From Oegoconia quadripuncta (lineage: Eukaryota > Arthropoda > Insecta > Lepidoptera > Autostichidae), in NCBI GenBank assembly GCA_949316235.1, contig OX438758.1, positions 11,503,731 to 11,567,730 on the forward strand: DNA of 64,000 nucleotides, written 5' to 3'. Positions 53,891 to 64,000 of the stretch are shown here, piece after piece. The notes below the pieces were generated by a model. It made no database searches and was not told the DNA's origin. It saw nothing but the letters and a program-made list of their open reading frames with translations. The translations under genes were made by a program, and so were the position numbers. Every line of letters starts with the position of its first letter. Position 1 is the first letter of the stretch.

Positions 53891-54062
53891 CCATTAGCAA
53901 AGTTAAGCTACGGTACTCTCAGCCGTTGGGTGGGTGACCATACTGTAGTGACATTTTCATATGAGTGCTTTAGTGCTTAGGTGTTAAGCCGCAAGTGGCA
54001 TACAGGAGCTGCATTGACATACTGACTATCAGGTGGTACACTCCTATTTGCAGGAGGGGAAT
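53891..54062 (+). repeat. 5S-rRNA-like repeat (possible 5S-derived SINE or LINE tail)
   Basis: TTAGCAAAGTTAAGCTACGG and CGTTGGGTGGGTGACCATAC, 15 bases apart, match the two best-conserved blocks of eukaryotic 5S rRNA (GAAGTTAAGC and TTGGATGGGTGACC) in correct order. The 5S 5' part and 3' stem are missing, so it is not a 5S gene. The rest (GTGCTTTAGTGCTTAGGTGT, GTGGTACACTCCTATTTGCA) is repeat-like. Confidence 0.5.
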
Positions 54063-54104
54063 ATTTTTCTACCTATTTTTTCACCTTAAATTCTTTCTTT
54101 AGGT

Positions 54105-54322
54105 AGTCTGGGGTCCAAGGCAGCAATAGAGACACGTAGGGCATCTTCAGCGCCGTGCAGAGTACCACTGTTGATCCCGGCTTACAGCAGGAGTTATAGC
54201 GGGAGGAGTACGGAGGTCGGATCTGACTTCAGATGGCCACTAGGTTAACATAGTTCTAACAATCCGCACTAGCCTCACCTGGTAGATTCTAGCCTACCCT
54301 CTTCTAGCGAAAAAAAAAATCT
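54105..54322 (+). pseudogene. Probable LINE 3' end with A-tail
   Basis: The frame 54105-54248 reads KAAIETRRASSAPCRVPLLI, PAYSRSYSGRSTEVGSDFRW and stops two codons later. 60 bases of non-coding sequence follow and end GCGAAAAAAAAAA. A GC-richer frame ending shortly before an A-tail is how a 5'-truncated LINE looks. The peptide carries no motif I can name. Confidence 0.45.
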
Positions 54323-54324
54323 AA

Positions 54325-54990
54325 TGCGTTTCATGTTCATCTCAACGTTCTTGCGAACCCTCAACAGAAGTAAATCAACAATATCATATAACCATCACAC
54401 ATTAACTTCACATGTGACATGAATACAAACTTTCAAAAGAAATAATAAGGCTCATAAGTGTTTATGCAATACCAGCACAAACGTGTAAAATTATTAACAG
54501 TGCCTTTTAAATTAAAATATTTTTAACAAGCCTTTCGACTGCGCCTTCGGTCGCTTGAAGTTATTATGGCGCACTCATCTTATCTCACTTCAGCATTTAC
54601 AATCTCATCTTTCTTTTCCAAGTAATCGATTATTTTTTATAATATGTAAAAGGTAAAAATGGTTACTTTATGAGATAGAAATATGCTATTGTGGAATTTT
54701 CTGTAGGCCTTTTTAAGATATACAATTTCGAAGGTACATTATTTTGGTGTATAAGACATACACTATATCTTCTTAAGGTTTATCCAGCAATAACAATGTA
54801 TGTCGAAAAGATTTTCTTACGACTTCAATACAAAACATCGACTCTACTATCTTTAAATGTACATATATATTGTTATAAAGTTTTTATATTATTAGAATTA
54901 GGTATTATAAGTATTATAATTATATAAGTATTAGCATTATAGTTACAGACGTAAAAAGTGTGCTTAGTGGCTAATTCACATAAGATTTTT
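54325..54990. other. No feature recognised
   Basis: AT-rich; the frame 54691-54927 is low complexity. Confidence 0.45.
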
Positions 54991-54994
54991 ATTT

Positions 54995-55305
54995 TTATTT
55001 TTAAGTCTTTTTCTTTTTGTTAACGCACTCTCAAGTAGGCAACAGCAGTTTTTTTTTCTTTTTTCTCACACATAAGTGTATGTGGGAACGCGCCTGACTG
55101 CTGTTTTATGTTGAAAACCTAAGTGAGAGAGGGGTTGCGCTGAAAACCAGCGCTGTCAATTGCCATAAGACATATTGGCAGCAAATGCTGACGCCCAATC
55201 CCTTTGCCACAAATACATACATTTAAATAAGGAAAATATACCTTACGAAATTTTCTGTATTTGTTGGCAATAAATACTTTTCTTTCTTTCTTTCTTTCTT
55301 TCATA
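54995..55305 (+). mobile_element. LINE 3' UTR ending in (TTTC)n
   Basis: CTTTTTGTTAACGCACTCTC, GGGAACGCGCCTGACTGCTG, TTTTATGTTG, GGGTTGCGCTGAAAACCAGC, TATTGGCAGCAAATGCTGAC, TTTGTTGGCAATAAATACTT and (TTTC)n at 55277-55302. I recognise the 'GCAATAAATxCTTTTCTTTC' end from lepidopteran LINEs. No coding part remains. Confidence 0.65.
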
Positions 55306-56040
55306 TAAATCTCCCGAAAAGAAATCTCTAATGATATAGTGAAAATCGCATCAAAATCTGTTGCGCTATTTAGATCAACTAACCACACTAGATAGATGCA
55401 GACAGCGATGTTTACCATTTATAGACTAGAGAATAGATACGGATTCTGCAGTGAAATATCCCTACTATATGAGATTATAATCCAAACCAGTTTGAGCTAA
55501 AACTGAAAATGCACTTATGGATCTGATTGTACGTACAAAGTTCATATACGAGTATCGTGTAGTATCGTACGATAGTAATCATCATACGAGTATCGTGCTA
55601 TAATTTTTATTATCATCAAACAAAATGTTACCAATATCGTAAGATGTCGTAAATATACCCGCATCCACTATTTTAGTGGCAGTAAAGCTACAATTTCAAG
55701 CTTTGTCTTCAACTTGGGGCTTACGGTTTGAAACTTTGTACGCGAGTACGTTCCATTCCAATCGGGAATTTTGTATTGTATTTTGTAATTTCAACAAATG
55801 AAACATTTTAAAATTTCCATTTCCAACACAGGCACCCTTTCGCGTTCGTTTTGCTTCTGTAAAGCTCCGTTTACAAAATAGTTTGTAGTTTTGCTACAAT
55901 TTTTAGTTTCAGAATCAAACGAAATATAAAAATTGGCAACACAACCTACTTCACAAAGTTTCCACTCTCTATTTCCGGAGTACATCATCAGATCTAAATC
56001 ACCCTGGTGATAAACCATATATATGAAACAACAAGCTTAA
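55305..56040. other. No feature recognised
   Basis: AT-rich; frame 55791-56018 (minus) has no domain. Confidence 0.45.
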
Positions 56041-56044
56041 CGAA

Positions 56045-56545
56045 AATTATAGGTAAACATGAGACCACCTTCGAAGCATGACCTATTAAACAAAAAAATA
56101 ATTGTCCAAATCGGTTTATAAATGATGGAGTTCTCAGGTCACAAATTCTTTTGGTGGCCATCTCTGATCTTCTCCATCACACCCACTTCACCAAATGATA
56201 CTTTCTGAATGCAAAATCTTGACTCGTTGGTGTAAATAGCAAAATCGCTATATGTATACTTATAACATATTAGGAGTTCCCTCAACTCCTCATAGACCCC
56301 ATCATCAGAACACGATTATGATGAAAATGAGTCCACTCCGGAAGTATGTCCTATTAAAATAAAAAAAGAAATTTCCGAATCGGTTTATAAATGACTGAGG
56401 TCTGAGATAACAAACTTAAAAATGAACCGTACAACCTTCTCCTTTTTTGAAGTCGGTTAAAAAGAGTATCACATCTTAGTCAGTTGTAAACCGATTTCGA
56501 TGATTATTTTTTTGATTGATAGGGTTTACCACCAAAGTGGTCCCA
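56045..56545. repeat. Repeat G, two partial units
   Basis: GAAGCATGACCTATTAAACA with AATCGGTTTATAAATGATGG (56075-56135) recurs as GAAGTATGTCCTATTAAAAT with AATCGGTTTATAAATGACTG (56339-56400). The second unit ends CTTCTCCTTTTTTGAAGTCG at 56440-56459. The end phrase recurs at 61372. Confidence 0.6.
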
Positions 56546-56689
56546 TATATTATAATTTGGTAAAGATCTGGTGATACATTCTCGAGACATGATGGAGAAC
56601 TCGGTTACTGAAGTTGAAGTGAAGAAAGATGTTACTGAAGTCTGTTGTATTGTCAACTTGGCTAATAATATCTTATTTTAATAGTTTGG

Positions 56690-57955
56690 CACGGATAGTT
56701 GTGCTGATCGGCTAGAAGTCATCCTTTATGAAGGTGACCAGATGAATACCGAGCCACAAAGGTTTTAAAATGAACGTAGTGCCTGGAGTCCAGGGAGTCC
56801 ACCCCCACAAGGTACTTCGTCCTCAGCTAGATAAAAATAAACAATAACAAAGTAAAACGTTAAAAAGCAAAAGTATGAACCAAGCTTCGACAGAGTCCTT
56901 ACAAAATCCTTTACCCTTTGTCTAGCGTGTCGCACTTTGTTTCTCTTTTTCGCTCGTTTGAATATTACCATTTAACTTCGTTTCCTGTTCGAACGGAGCA
57001 AAAATTTCACAATTCCTTGTTACAATGAAAATAGTTTCTTAGAGGCGCCAGGTCTATCAGGGGTACAAAAGAATTCCTTTGCATTTTGTTGCTTCACCAG
57101 TTTTAATGACAATTCTTGTTTACTTCGGATTTTGCTATGTTTATTCCATTTATTGCTATGAGATCAGAATCTTCATACATACGTACCAATGAGTTCACCT
57201 AAAAAACAGGACCCGTATGGAAGTGAGCAGTTACAGAGCTTTAAAAGCGGAGTGGTCGTTGGTGAATCCTCCCGAAGATAGCTATACAAGTTGTTTATCA
57301 AATTTCAGAGATTTATTGCTCGTAGAAATAAAAACCATCCAAGATTTATTGTGACAATGGTACTTGTAATCAAGGTGCAAATAATGTGCTAAAAGAGCTG
57401 TATGATATTTACCTATTGATTATAATTAAAGGGTAGGTTGGGCTTCCTTGACCATTGTTAAATAATAAAAGTTAGGTTACAGTAACGGTAATAAAAGCTG
57501 TATTTTAAGTTTTTTTTAAGCTAATGTTGTTTTTAAATATGCTCAATTTGTTAATTTTATTTCGATAAGACTATTCAGATTTTTGATTAGATTCTTATTT
57601 ACGTAAAATTTGCAGTTTCTGTAAATTTACCCAGGCCCCAATCTGTTCAATACGAACAAAGGTTGCATATGAATGTCAGCGTCTCGCTCTCTTCCAAAAT
57701 GGTCGCCGTATGTAACGTATGTATGTGAAGTGCAAATTAATAAATAAATAATTTTAAATCTATTTCTCTGTGTTTTATACAGAGAAATAGATCATTATAT
57801 ATTATTTCATTATTAACTTAAAGTTGTTTATTCTTCAAAAGTGTAAAGTATCTATTATTAGGTCTTCGATAGTCCTTCTATACTCTTTTTCCAATTTAAT
57901 ATGTTATATAATTATTATTATATTAATAATGTTATTTTTAATATTATAATAAACT
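56690..57955. other. No gene accepted; one ATG frame with a membrane-like segment
   Basis: The minus-strand frame 56765-56971 starts MVIFKRAKKRNKVRHARQRV, has a hydrophobic stretch (YFCFLTFYFVIVYFYLA) and ends GGGLPGLQALRSF. It contains AG|GTAAAG and TTTTTATCTAG|CT, which could be splice sites of an 84-base intron. No family recognised. A perfect 13-bp hairpin lies at 57758-57770 / 57780-57792. Confidence 0.35.
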
Positions 57956-57956
57956 A

Positions 57957-58132
57957 ACTTCGCCTTAATTTGTTAACCCCGCGGGAACTACTCATTTTAT
58001 CGGTTTAAAAAATGCCATATGTTTTATACCAGGATATAAAATTTCATCCAAATCCGTGCATCCGTTTCACCTTGATTGTGCAACAAATAAATATCCAAAC
58101 TTTTGCATTTATAATATTAGTTAGATAAAGTG
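57957..58132 (+). repeat. Repeat R, forward, 5' part shortened
   Basis: ACTTCGCCTTAATTTGTTAA, CCCCGCGGGAACTACTCATT, AATTTCATCCAAATCCGTGC, CACCTTGATTGTGCAACAAA, TTTGCATTTATAATATTAGT. Confidence 0.7.
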
Positions 58133-58134
58133 TC

Positions 58135-58477
58135 CTCGCAAGTGTCGTCAAGTGTAATTTTGTTGCAGATTTCAAATTAGGCTTGCAAGACTTACTTCCT
58201 ATTTGATGAGATATCGCCTTCCAAAATAGGCAGTGAAATCAAGAAAAGCCAATAAGCCCTAGAGTGCCCAAAGGTACAATTGTGTAATAAGCTGGAAACC
58301 ATAATAATAATAGCGAGCGCATTTCAAACAAGCCGAGTTACGCAACAAACTGATAAAGGTTGGGTTCAATAATAAGCGACAGCACGAAAATAAATTTAAA
58401 CTGATCAGAAACTATATATGATGGGTTCACATTTGAACTTAACCCGGGACTCATTTTTCAAATCATCTTATCTGGTT
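58135..58477. other. No feature recognised
   Basis: No credible frame. Confidence 0.45.
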
Positions 58478-58750
58478 ATACATACATATATAACGTCACG
58501 ACTTTTATTCTAGATGAGGTGATCAGAGATATTGCAAATATTAAAAAGTTTCATACTTGAAACAACATCCACGGTTCACCCTTCAAAATATACAGAAAGG
58601 CACACGTGAAGGGGGTGAGCCCATCGCCGTAAAAACTATTTATAGATGTTTTGACGCAAAGTTCCTTAGTCGCCTTTTACGACACCCACGGGAAGATACG
58701 GGTTGGTTCTATTTTTTTATACGTGCCGAAAGCACACAGCACGTTATCTC
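58478..58750 (-). repeat. Repeat E, reverse, near full length
   Basis: CGTCACGACTTTTATTCTAG, AACAACATCCACGGTTCACC, GGCACACGTGAAGGGGGTGA, TTCCTTAGTCGCCTTTTACG, ACACCCACGGGAAGATACGG and TATACGTGCCGAAAGCACAC; the reverse of 38485. Confidence 0.8.
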
Positions 58751-58849
58751 AAAATCAGGAACCCACATTGATATTAAGAATGATTTGGAGTTGGAATATA
58801 ATTGGTAATACTACTATCAATAAGAGAGTGGTTTATTTACTTTGTAAAA

Positions 58850-58878
58850 CAATAATAATAATAATAATAATAATAATA
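58850..58878. repeat. (AAT)n microsatellite
   Basis: About nine AAT units. Confidence 0.9.
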
Positions 58879-58879
58879 T

Positions 58880-59222
58880 TCCTAAGGAATTTAGCATTGC
58901 TCACATAAAAACAAATTAATACCTAACTAGTTCAGTTCCATTCGTTTCAGATTATTTGGGTTCAATATTGGCCTTGAAATTAAATCCATTACGCTTACAG
59001 TGGCTCCATAACTTTTCACGAAAGCTTGTCAGTCGGGAAACTGTACAGTGCCACGTGGGTTGACGTCGTAGGATTATCTATGGCCAGGCTGCCACAAATA
59101 GCTGGCAACACCAGATAACAAATGTCGCTTGCAAAAGCAGGATATTGACACATTCAGCAATTTGGATCAAATTAAAGTTCGTTAAGTGTCACTCGTAAAT
59201 AGGAATACAAGCGCTGATGAAT
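58880..59222. other. No feature recognised
   Basis: No frame or shared repeat. Confidence 0.4.
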
Positions 59223-59224
59223 CT

Positions 59225-59515
59225 TATTTCTTTATGATTAACTGGATACGCGTTTGACCACAATCTCACCAGATGGGAAGTGGCGATGTGGCCGAAGATG
59301 AAGCACGCGATCTCAGTAGATGCCTATTCACTCTGCTCTTGAAGATCCCAAGGTTGTAGGATTCAGGAAAGACTGACGCCAAGGAGTTCCATGCCTTGGC
59401 TGTTCGCATTACGAATGAAGAGTCGGACCGCTTAGCCCGAATGTTCGGTATATTAACTACATATGAATCTGCCAATGGAATTTGATCTTGTTTACTACGA
59501 CGAGTTGCTTTTTAA
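59225..59515 (-). pseudogene. CR1-like LINE RT C-terminus and 3' UTR
   Basis: On the minus strand the frame runs from 59515 to TGA at 59266-59268. It reads RRSKQDQIPLADSYVVNIPN, IRAKRSDSSFVMRTAKAWNS, LASVFPESYNLGIFKSRVNR, HLLRSRASSSATSPLPIW. This is the canonical end of lepidopteran CR1-like RT polyproteins (DSFxxRTAxxWNSLxxSVFPxxYNLxxFKxRVNRxL), with every key residue intact. The 3' UTR (GATTGTGGTCAAACGCGTAT, CCAGTTAATCATAAAGAAAT) ends at about 59225. It is the best-preserved LINE fragment in the window; upstream RT is absent and a TAA lies just before 59516. Confidence 0.88.
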
Positions 59516-59519
59516 AGTC

Positions 59520-61240
59520 ACTGGCAAGATTGCAAGAGACATTTACAGATTTCAATAATGAAACGAAAAAACTTAAAGAAATCTTTGTTATTGAAAATAG
59601 TTATTACCTAAACAAATAAGGGACGTAATTTCCTCAATTAATTAGTTACGTAGCAACAAATAACAGGACAATACTAACAAGAAGTCGAATTAAGAAATTT
59701 CCCAAGTTAGAACGTTAGGTCTAAGTTGCAACTTGCATTAACTCACTTGATTTATTGTAGCCAGTTGTTCGTGGCACAATAACGGGTACTTACACGGTTT
59801 TGCATAAACACTGCCGATTGATACGGATTGCTCAAGAGTGGAAATGTTACATGATCTAATTGTAGATATTGATTTAGTTGCAAACAAAATATTCAATAAA
59901 ATTGGTTTGATTCCGTTTCTAATTTGCAACTGCATATTGTATAAAGTGACAGCAGCCTGTAAGTTAGGTGAAGTATGATTTTAAATGAAAATAGGATTAT
60001 GTAAAAATTCCATTACAGGAAGTGATCATAGTAGCCCAAAAAGACAGAAGCGTATGCTCTATAGAATTTGTCCTTGTCACTGGGCAAACGGTTTGACGAT
60101 CGTAGAATTTCGGTCACTCCGCACCATAGTCGCAAAGACATTTTTATCTTGATAATGTCTTTGTCGGCATCACACGGTAGTAGATCCTTTCCACTGTCAA
60201 GCTGAGCCTAGATCAAACCAGGCTGCTACTCTTTCAAAAATCAACATCATTATCATTTTTTCTCTTATGTAATTGCAATTTACTTTTTAGATTAAAACAG
60301 TAAGTGTTAAGCAAATTTACTCTACAAGTCCTGTTTATTTTGCAATCAGCTCATTACATTACCCAACCTATACGTTAGTACTATATTAATTCTGTGCCTA
60401 TACTTTAAATTGTGAAGAGCGCTGCCTCCTATAATACGGGGCATCCAAGTTTAGTAGTCCAAGTTCCCGTAATTAAGTTACTATAAAATTGTACAAACCA
60501 ACCTCTGATGTATGCTGTATTCTGATTTTCCGTGACTAGAGTTAAAAATAAAATTACAAAGAAAAAAATCATCATACCAGCCGTATCTCTACTGCTATAG
60601 ATTTCTAGAGCAACTGAATGGAAGCGGCCTACATCTAGCGAATTACCAAGCCATTTTTCATATAATCTATTCATCTTGTGGAAGTGCATGGATTTCTGAT
60701 TCAATCTCGTAGTGAAATTACAAGCACCGTCATCACATGGCATAAAAAATTTTCAACTTATCCTAAATTTATAGAAGTTTTGATGATTAGCTTTGTGAAG
60801 GAGTACAAACTGCATAAATAATGTGACTGAAGTTAGAATGTCCAATCTGCGATGTTGTAAATTATATCAAAGTTTCCACATCAGCTGCATGTGTCGCATC
60901 ATGCAATTTAGCTGCGCAATTCTGAATTGTTGACTAGAAACCATTGAGTTGGTAAATTCTAGTTAGTATTGCATCAAACAGTGAAGTGCGGTCTTGGTAT
61001 CAGACGTATCGGTTACATGTTAGTCGGGGTAAATGGCTGGTGGACGGCCTCAGGTTCCAGACAACGTGCCTTTACTAGCCTTATATTGTGAAAAGAAAAC
61101 ATTTTGTCAAATAATGTTTCCTTGATCATTTATTTTGTGAAACAAAACATCTCAAAAATTTGCTGACCATTGCTATGCTGACTTTTGACAATATGAAAAA
61201 TGAAACTGAAGATTGACAAAACAACTCATCACACCTTTAC
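59520..61240. other. No gene accepted over 1.7 kb
   Basis: The minus-strand ATG frame 60429-60743 (104 codons) has one hydrophobic segment (MMIFFFVILFLTLVT) but no recognisable domain. A 9-bp hairpin AAAGACATT/AATGTCTTT lies at 60134-60142 / 60154-60162. Confidence 0.4.
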
Positions 61241-61400
61241 TAACCCGGAGGTATAATATACCTTCTTAAATAAAAACAGGATTAATGAAATGGTTTCACA
61301 TCAGACGGGGATATCGCAGAATATCATAAAAAGAAATGATTACGAATAAAAAATTGTACAGTCAAATGTACACCCTCCTCCTTTTTTGACATCGGTTAAC
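61240..61400. repeat. Repeat G fragment
   Basis: GTCAAATGTACACCCTCCTC, CTTTTTTGACATCGGTTAAC matches the end of the 56045-56545 units. Confidence 0.5.
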
Positions 61401-64000
61401 AATCTAAATAAATACAACAGGATAAATTTATGGTTTGTTGCATGTTTCAATAACAAGTATAGATTTGCATAACTTCCAACTTAAATATATCGATTTTTTT
61501 TTTATATGACGCCCCTCTGACTTCCATTCTGTGTCCACCGGGGACATGAACAACTCGGAATATTCACTTTAATCAGTCTCGTAGATATGTGATGTAAATT
61601 CAGTGCATTAAGCAACATCAGTAAAAGCCTTGTTAGGTTTGAACAGTGTTCTGATGACTAATTGGAAATTTTGTAACCAAAGTGTTTTTTAGCAGAACTC
61701 TGTTTTAGGACGAAATAAAATCTTCACAATTATTTGATTTGATATTGATAAGTGCACAATTTATAACATGGATGGTATGATATTGATAAGTGATCATGAT
61801 AATGATCTAGAGCTTCATTTTTATGAAGCTCTTTTTAAGTCTAGTTCTCCATGGAGTGAAAGACAATACTCGTCCCTTTTCCTTATAAACTGTCTCAGTG
61901 TGTTTATGTAGTCTATGGCGCAGTATGCTCCTCGAAACTCGGCCTTCTACGGTGGCGTTTGCAATCAAATAACACTACTATCGACTAGACATCCTTACTT
62001 TAAACTGTCACAAATCCCATCATAATCTAGATACAAATTTATCGTCATTAAAATAGCTATCTAATTTTATTTTAAACCATAACTTTATCAATGTACGTAA
62101 CGTTTACGACACGAATGTATCCGGTGATGGTGTCGGACCGTAAATACGATCGTAAAACAGTTTTATGCAGCTGAAGTGATATTGGATTTCGTCACGCCAG
62201 TCCATTTGATGTGAAACGTCCAAATTTTTGTTGATATGCCTTCCATCATGAGTGTTTCCACTTCAATTCTCATTTTTAATTCCTTGGCACTGAAGCAGAA
62301 GCACAATATATTGATATTTTTCTGTTCTACTTCGATGGTTTCTAATGCAATATTATGTGATTTATTCCTCATTCTTTATATACCAATGGTTCTAAGTTAA
62401 ATTTGTCCTAAGGTGAAGGCCAATGAATTCATATTTTTTACTGCGAGTATGTTAATGGTATCTCCCTTAGTTTTTTTTCTCTCTATCTACTCCTTTTTCT
62501 TCATAATCATCAATCAATCGCATCTGTAAGATGTTTATTGTTTACTAATGGACTTATGAAAGGAAAAGACGATAAATTCTGTTGTTTTCTTAATTATTTA
62601 TTGATTGTACAGTATCAATCCATATTTCTATATAACAGTGTCATTTACGAGTAATTTCTATAATACTCTTCGTGTTTCCTGTAAACTATACTGTTAATTT
62701 GTGATGGAACGTACTAAACGTATGTCTGTAGTTACAGTATCTATCTATCTATAAATTGTAAATTTATAAAACCCCTGAGAGAATTCACCTATAAGTTTAC
62801 ACCTTATATTGTAATGTTTTTACTGTTGCATTAACAATATTACAAATTTTATATTACACGTAATGTTGGATACGAAATTGTCGTTTCACGCCATACGGCA
62901 CGGATATTGCACCATCTTTCTTCAAGTTCTAGGCAAAAATTGGACATAAATTTTTAACATTCGGAACACCGAAGCGAGCATTATATTGCCAATGACCGTT
63001 TGAAGGACGTCTGTCACGTTAAAGTACCCACTGTAAAATATTCTATTTTAATGGGGTTTAGATTACGATTCGTTTATAACTCTAACAGTTCTAATAAAAT
63101 ATTTGTAGAGAATTTTAAAGCTGGTGATAATAACGACACTTTTAGGTATATTTAAATTGCAGTATAAATGAAAATAGCCCAAAAGAGATGTAACACAGAG
63201 ACAGTAATAGAATAGTTTGGGCTCTAAATATTGCTCTTAAGTCTAAGTCGAAGATAATGCTAAAGGTCAACGTAATATAGATAGATAACGGCAGAATTAA
63301 ATAAACATAATAGATACCAAAGAACAATAATAGATAGAAATTACTTAATAAATAATTTACCACAAAAAAATTACCAAAACGATTGGTTTTCGTTCCCCCT
63401 TGGCGGCGTGCATCATCATTCTCCAGTACTAAAATGCGTCAAGCTGTACCAGAGTGGAAATAGTAGATATAACATACCTACTTTTATTGTTATAAACTAT
63501 TTCAACAATTAGTACGAAAGATAGGTATTTTAGTTGGTCTTAGTTTCACCTATCTTATCGAAACCGGTTCAAAAGACGGTTATCAAGAAAAATACAGTCG
63601 AATTGAGAATCTTCTATTTTTAAGTAAGTCAAAAAGTTTTTTCGCCGTTTTTCTTGCAGATACTTCGGAAATTCGCGTTGTCTTTTTAAATGGATCTCGT
63701 TTTATGAGATTTTATGTTCGAGATCTGGCTGCCCGGTATGCGAAGCGTAAAAATCAAGTGTAAATGAAAATTTGTATGGAGAAATGTCAATTGATAATGA
63801 AACTATTTATCGAAAGTGAACGAGATAACTCTGAAGGTGAGCGGAACCGATAATTACTGGAGCAAACTGATTCTGGAGTGGAGCAGTGACTAGAGCTGAA
63901 TGCAACTGGATACGTCAGGCCTACGTTCTGCAGTGGATAAGTTGGATAGTGAGAATGATGTGAACATACAAAAGTTTAAAACGATGACACTTAATCCAGC
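61400..64000. other. No gene recognised over 2.6 kb
   Basis: AT-rich. It contains a perfect hairpin at 61809-61832 followed by TTT, a direct repeat TGATATTGATAAGTG (61739 and 61778), and at 63741-63790 a fragment resembling foldback element H (GCGAAGCGTAAAAATCAAGT, TTTGTATGGAGAAATG). Frames 62163-62372 and 63142-63363 (minus) have no domain. Confidence 0.45.

Noticed and set aside
53891..53945. 5S rRNA gene
   Set aside because: Only two internal blocks match; the ends and closing helix are missing.
60429..60743. 104-codon minus-strand ATG frame with one hydrophobic segment
   Set aside because: No domain or neighbour supports it, and frames of this size arise by chance in 64 kb of AT-rich DNA.
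1..64000. CRISPR array, operon, bacterial or viral genome segment
   Set aside because: No regularly spaced repeats, no dense coding; all recognisable elements are insect-type retroelements.

Overview
This window looks like gene-poor nuclear DNA from an insect, most likely a moth or butterfly (Lepidoptera). The base composition is AT-rich. There are no operons, ribosome binding sites or long reading frames. The content is dominated by tRNA-derived SINEs, truncated LINE 3' ends and small foldback (MITE-like) elements of the kinds typical of lepidopteran intergenic or intronic DNA. The order-level call rests on my recognition of these repeat families and on composition; no gene in the window proves it.

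Layout. 1-8 kb: pieces of SINEs and LINE tails, one LINE C-terminal reading-frame fragment (3998-4126) and a cluster of hairpins near 650-800. 7.6-10.8 kb: a SINE with an 11-bp target-site duplication, whose 3' half and flank recur inverted about 2.5 kb away. 12.5-15.6 kb: a decayed reverse-transcriptase fragment on the minus strand, two LINE 3' ends in tandem, a foldback element and a SINE with an internal inverted duplication. 16.8-24.2 kb: several SINEs, a LINE tail and an unidentified, mostly open frame (17909-18217). 25-35.5 kb: mixed SINEs and LINE ends, plus a tiny Cys/Gly-rich ATG frame fused to a LINE C-terminus (about 27.3-27.7 kb). 37-40.5 kb: an unidentified 66-codon ATG frame on the minus strand and an old LINE C-terminus next to an inverted repeat. 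42-44.4 kb: a TA microsatellite, a LINE tail, two foldback elements and a SINE. 46.6-54.3 kb: LINE C-terminal fragments (one split by a GC-rich insert), a repeat with a LINE nested inside it, and a 5S-rRNA-like repeat. 55-64 kb: LINE tails, further repeats and mostly unrecognised AT-rich DNA.

I found no complete protein-coding gene, no genuine tRNA or rRNA gene (only tRNA-like SINE heads and a 5S-like repeat) and no CRISPR array. The coding traces are mainly C-termini of non-LTR retrotransposons, as expected from 5'-truncated insertion. Family labels used here (SINE-1, SINE-2a/2b, SINE-3, repeats D-H and R) are local names. Each family except H is defined by at least two copies inside this window; H has one copy plus a fragment.
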